Assembly (NCBI GenBank): GCA_028671895.1
Contig: CM053813.1
Coordinates: forward strand, 7,626,001 to 7,690,000
Origin: Oenanthe sinensis
Taxonomy: Eukaryota; Streptophyta; Magnoliopsida; Apiales; Apiaceae
DNA length: 64,000 nt
Direction of reading: 5' to 3'
The notes beneath the pieces are model-generated. The model was not told where the DNA came from. It did no database searches and saw only the letters and a program-made list of their open reading frames with translations. This document shows positions 60,382 to 64,000 of this stretch, one piece after another. Every line of letters starts with the position of its first letter. Within the stretch, counting starts at the first letter, position 1. Both the position numbers and the translations under genes were made by a program.

Positions 60382-61395
60382 TGTTAGAGAGAAGAAGTTT
60401 TCGGGTGCTAGTACACATCAATCCTTCATGAAAAGTGTTCGTGTGGATACCGTAGAGCGTAGATCGCGAGAGCGGGATACGTGGTGATTAAACAAGTTTT
60501 GGACCTCCATTAATCTTCCATTAATGAACTGTTAAAACTTCTAAAGGTATTTATTCTTTATCTCCGAATTAAATCTTTTGTTTTCGCATGGATCCTGCGG
60601 AGGGTTTCGCTATTTTTATATATTTTTCGCGTTTATTCCGCTGCGGAGGTCCAAAGCTTGTTTAATCACCACGTATCCCGCTCTCGCGCTACGCTCTACG
60701 GTATCCACACGAACACTTTTCATGAAGGATTGATGTGTACTAGCACCCGAAAACTTCTTCTCTCTCTATCTTCCTCCTCTCTCAGAGCGGCTAGGGTTTT
60801 TGTAAAATCTATATCTTATTAAATCAGCCCATAAAGAGATTATATAGAGAGAGGAATAAGTTTTCTAATTATAATCCAATTATAATTAATACTAATCCAA
60901 AATTCTAAATTATTTAATTAAGTCTCACTTAATTAATTATTAATTTTGGAATTAGTTTAAGTAATTCATTTATTCTATTTATATAATTAATTAAGTCATA
61001 CTTAATTAATATCATAAATAAAATAAATTACTTATTTAATTTAAATTCATAATTTAAATTATTTCTCCTTCAAGCGTTCTTTGTGTGTGACCTTGTAGAT
61101 TATTATTACGTTGGCAACAATTTTAGTCTTTGTGCATTATTATTGTCCTTAAATAATAATACTCGACTAGGGAAATTTAGGAATAAGATACTATTCATAT
61201 AATCTCATTTTTAAGTCACATACTTAAAGATATATAATACGTATCAAAATTCCAAGGACATTTATTATGCTTTCAATTTATTACGCAGTAAATAAAACAT
61301 AATAAATAAATAATAATCAATAAAACATAATCCTTAATAATAAATATTTTCCTTAAAATATAAAAAATATTGTCTCTAGAGCACAATTACTAACA
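60382..61395 (-). mobile_element. Inverted LTR with fold-back end, inside the element H leader
   Basis: The minus strand from 61395 reads TGTTAGTAATTG then CTCTAGAGACAATA and parallels the element H LTR start, including CTGCGT(A/T)ATAAATTGAAAGC and GTATGTGACTTAAAAATG. A minus-strand TATA lies near 60840. Its downstream end is mirrored: 60391-60510 and 60647-60765 are inverted copies of about 120 bp (GATTAAACAAG-TTTGGACCTCC), with about 135 bp between. Confidence 0.75.
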
Positions 61396-61479
61396 ACTGG
61401 GATATGATCAGTATGTATATGATACATGCTTCTGAATCTGTATAAGATGCAGTGGGGAAAAGACCAACAGATATGATCT

Positions 61480-61550
61480 GCAGCCCCCAGACTCCGCCCC
61501 GGGCTGCCTCCCCGGACCCCGCCCAGGGGCTGCCGCCCCCGGACCCCCGC
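61480..61550. repeat. GC-rich island in the element H leader
   Basis: About 70 bases of C/G-rich sequence in very AT-rich DNA, with repeated CCCCGGACCCC and GGGCTGCC words. The minus strand is rich in G runs (GGGGG, GGGG). Confidence 0.9.
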
Positions 61551-62857
61551 AATATTTTTCATGTTCTTTTGTGTACTTGAGCATGGTGCTGGTTATGGCC
61601 TTTAGACCCCTAGATTAATGGTTTTGGTTTTATAAATACGACTTGCATGTCGTTTTCTTCAATCTTATAATTGTTTAATCTCGAATGTAACTCGAGTTTT
61701 CTTATGTAAGTACATTAGTATAGGTTGTATTCAATTATTCCATGTAATGTACTTGAAGATTTAAGAATGATCCAAGAAGATGAGTAGGCACCCATGGACA
61801 CAAGAAGAATGAAGACATGTAATTGTATTTATATTTTATCATCATAGATTGACCTTGATCCTTTCATTAGCTCAAAAGGATCACATAGGAAATGGCCATA
61901 ACCAAGCACGTTTACATACTGCACTTTACATATTGATGTATGAATGTTAGTGTAGAATAGTTAATGATGCATGCTTTAATTAGATTAATCATGTATGTGT
62001 GTATTAGATACGACACCCATGCTATGCTTGTTTAAACAAGATAAAATCTGTAACGACTCAAGACATTAAAATTGAACAAATGATCATGAGATTCTTATGT
62101 TTATGAAACACGGTATTGAATATGAATTTTCATTTTTCTGATATGGGGAGATTTTGTCAACAACGAATTATTAATTTAATCTGTAAGAAAGTTGGGTTTT
62201 AAGTGAGACCGCTTGTGACTTCTCCGACGATCTGGAAATCAAACCATTGACGAATATTGAAATGGATTATTTAATCAAGGAAAAATTGAGAATATCTTTA
62301 TGATGGGATCATGATCGTTAAATAATAAATCCCTAAATAAATATTAAGTTAATATAGATGCCTTCCAATGCTTGTACACATTAAGATCTAGATTGAGAAG
62401 GAGTGGGTTTGCCAAAGTAAAGCGTTCTTATCAATCATGGGAAAATGTGATATGTAATTGTACTTTATTTATTAGGGTCTAACTTAACTAAATCATCACA
62501 ATAGGATTGTGGGTTTAGAGGCATAGAGTTTGGTGAGATTTATTGGATAAATGTGTACAAATGGTTGTTCCACCAAACTATCCAAGAGTTATATTTGATA
62601 TAATTTACAAATGGTGTCTACCTAAATAGTCGTGTTTTGGGTGTATTAGCCAACGCTATCTTGAAACATGGATGAAATATGGATCTTGGCTCACTAGAAA
62701 GATTTGATTAAATCCTTTCTGAATTAATAGTTAGGGCTATTGATTTGAATAAAATAGTGGGAGATATATATTATGAATGTATGTGATAATCACTTGAACA
62801 TAATTAAAATTATGCAGACTAACTAAATTTATGCATTTTAACATTGTAGATATTTAA
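61551..62857 (+). other. Element H leader before gag
   Basis: Non-coding, no ORF of note. Typical of long untranslated leaders in this copia group. Confidence 0.55.
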
Positions 62858-64000
62858 ATGGCAAACAATACAAATACTTTCTCCGTACGAGCAACCCTTG
62901 AGAAGGACAAGATGACAGGAACTAACTTCCTTGATTGGTATAGGAATTTGAGGATTGTCCTCAGGCAAGAGCGTAAGCTCCACGTCATTGAAATTCCTTC
63001 ACCTGCTCCTCCTGCTGAGAATGCAACTCGTGCTCAATAAAATGCTTATCAGAAGCATATTGATGATGCGACTGATGTGGCATGTCTCATGCTAGCAACC
63101 ATGAGTGCCGAGCTTCAAAAACAACATGAACATATGGATGCTTATGAGATGATTGAACACCTTCAAAGGATGTTTGAAGGAAAGGCTCGTCAAGAAAGGT
63201 TCGACACGAGTAAAGCACTGTACGCTTGCAACCAGGGAGAGCATCAACCTATTCAACCACATGTTCTGAAGATGATAGGTTATATTGAGTAACTTGATAC
63301 TTTGGGTTTCCCGATTGGTCGAGAAGCTCAGATTGACTTAATCTTACAATCTATGAACAACAACTACACTCATTTTGTTATGAACTACAATATGAATGAG
63401 ATAGACAAAACACCTACTGAATTGTTGGCTATGTTGCGAAATGCTGAAACCAACATGAAAAAGGCCGAACCTGCTCCCATATTGATGGTGAACAAGAAAG
63501 GTAAGGCTAAAGGGAATGGTAAATGGAAGGGAAAGAAGAAGATCAGATCTGATTCTGCTCCCAAGCCAAAGGCTAATCCCAAACAGGCTTTAAAGCCTAA
63601 AGGTGCTGTTGCAAAGGGTGATTGTCACTTCTGTGGTAAACCAGGTCATTGAAAGAGAAACTTTCATGCTTATTTGGAGGGTCTGAAGAAAATGAAGTCT
63701 GTTCAGATTTCTGATTTAGGTATTTATGTTATAGAAGTCAATCTGTCTACTTCTACATCATGGGTATTGGATACTGGATGTTCTTCTCACATTTGTATAA
63801 ATGTGTAGGAACTACAAATGAGTAGGACTTTGGCTAAGAGAGAGGTCAACCTACGAGTTGGCAATGGATCAAATGTTGCTGCTTTGGCTGTAGGGACTTA
63901 TCATTTATCGTTGACCACTGGGCTTATTTTAGAACTTGAGAATTGTTTTTACGTGCCTGCAATTTGCAGAAACATTATTTCGGTTTCTTGTTTGGACAAG
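62858..64000 (+). pseudogene. Element H gag and protease start, four in-frame stops
   Basis: Start ATG 62858 (MANNTNTFSVRATLEKDKMT). One frame runs to the window edge with stops at 63038 (TAA), 63290 (TAA), 63650 (TGA, at the Trp of the zinc knuckle) and 63806 (TAG). The gag core has TGTNFLDWYRNLRIVL and MFEGKARQERF; the knuckle reads CHFCGKPGH with the last Cys changed to Phe; the protease motif WVLDTGCSSHIC is intact. Gag would package the RNA and protease would cleave the polyprotein. At least the TGG-to-TGA change is a transition, compatible with decay of methylated DNA. Inactive copy. Confidence 0.88.

Larger units (their letters stand above)
58559..64000 (+). mobile_element. Element H: BARE/Angela/TAR-like copia retrotransposon, 5' part
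   Basis: 5' LTR 58559-60058, tRNA-Met primer site 60063-60074, a long leader, then gag and protease from 62858 to the window edge. The gag-protease region is the same lineage as element B. The leader is lengthened by an inverted LTR pair. Confidence 0.85.

Noticed and set aside
61353..61562. 69-codon minus-strand ORF over the GC island
   Set aside because: Composition-driven Gly/Arg/Pro-rich frame spanning LTR end and leader, no homology visible.
1..64000. tRNA, rRNA and telomere repeats
   Set aside because: No cloverleaf-like or rRNA sequence and no TTTAGGG array noticed by eye; a tRNAscan or Infernal run would settle it.

Overview
This is a eudicot-type nuclear plant DNA window: AT-rich, gene-poor, packed with nested LTR retrotransposons, with one host gene that has nine GT-AG coding exons. 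The species cannot be fixed from the sequence. No bacterial, organellar, rRNA or tRNA genes were seen.

Left block (1-21690) is a three-deep nest of Ty1/copia elements, all on the + strand, with the 5' halves lying off the left edge. Element A (1-8007, SIRE/Maximus type) has its 3' LTR abutting the gag zinc knuckle of element B (8008-12843, BARE/Angela/TAR-like). The 3' LTR of B abuts the pol of element C (12844-21690, SIRE type). A therefore sits in B and B in C. A and C each carry a very long extra ORF downstream of RNase H (2220-6299 and 15427-20342). In both, the spacer before this ORF holds a dense cluster of a short element-specific motif followed by a TATATATA box. The same motif is clustered again in the LTR U3. 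The motif is TACTGTCA/TGACAGTA in C and TATCTCGAA/TTCGAGATA in A. This repeated architecture with unrelated motifs is the most interesting signal here.

Middle block (24190-45101) is a single host gene for a plant WD40-repeat protein of 446 residues. All exon joins keep the frame. Intron 3 is 12.7 kb because a decayed copia element (D, 26515-37418) lies in it, itself split by a minus-strand Ty3/gypsy chromovirus-like element (E, 30819-35590). Intron 8 holds a tandem repeat with a 31-C run and a MITE-like insertion.

Right block (45102-64000) has no host gene that I can support. It contains a gutted minus-strand Tat/Retand-type gypsy element (F, 46352-53046) that keeps only LTRs and an antisense ORF, and carries hAT-like and CACTA-like insertions. 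Next come a Helitron-like element (54033-55557) with an internal 670-bp-offset duplication, the 5' end of another Tat-type element (G, 57111-58558), and a copia element (H, 58559 to the window end) inserted in G. The leader of H holds an inverted, palindromic LTR. All boundaries, TSDs and alignments were made by eye.
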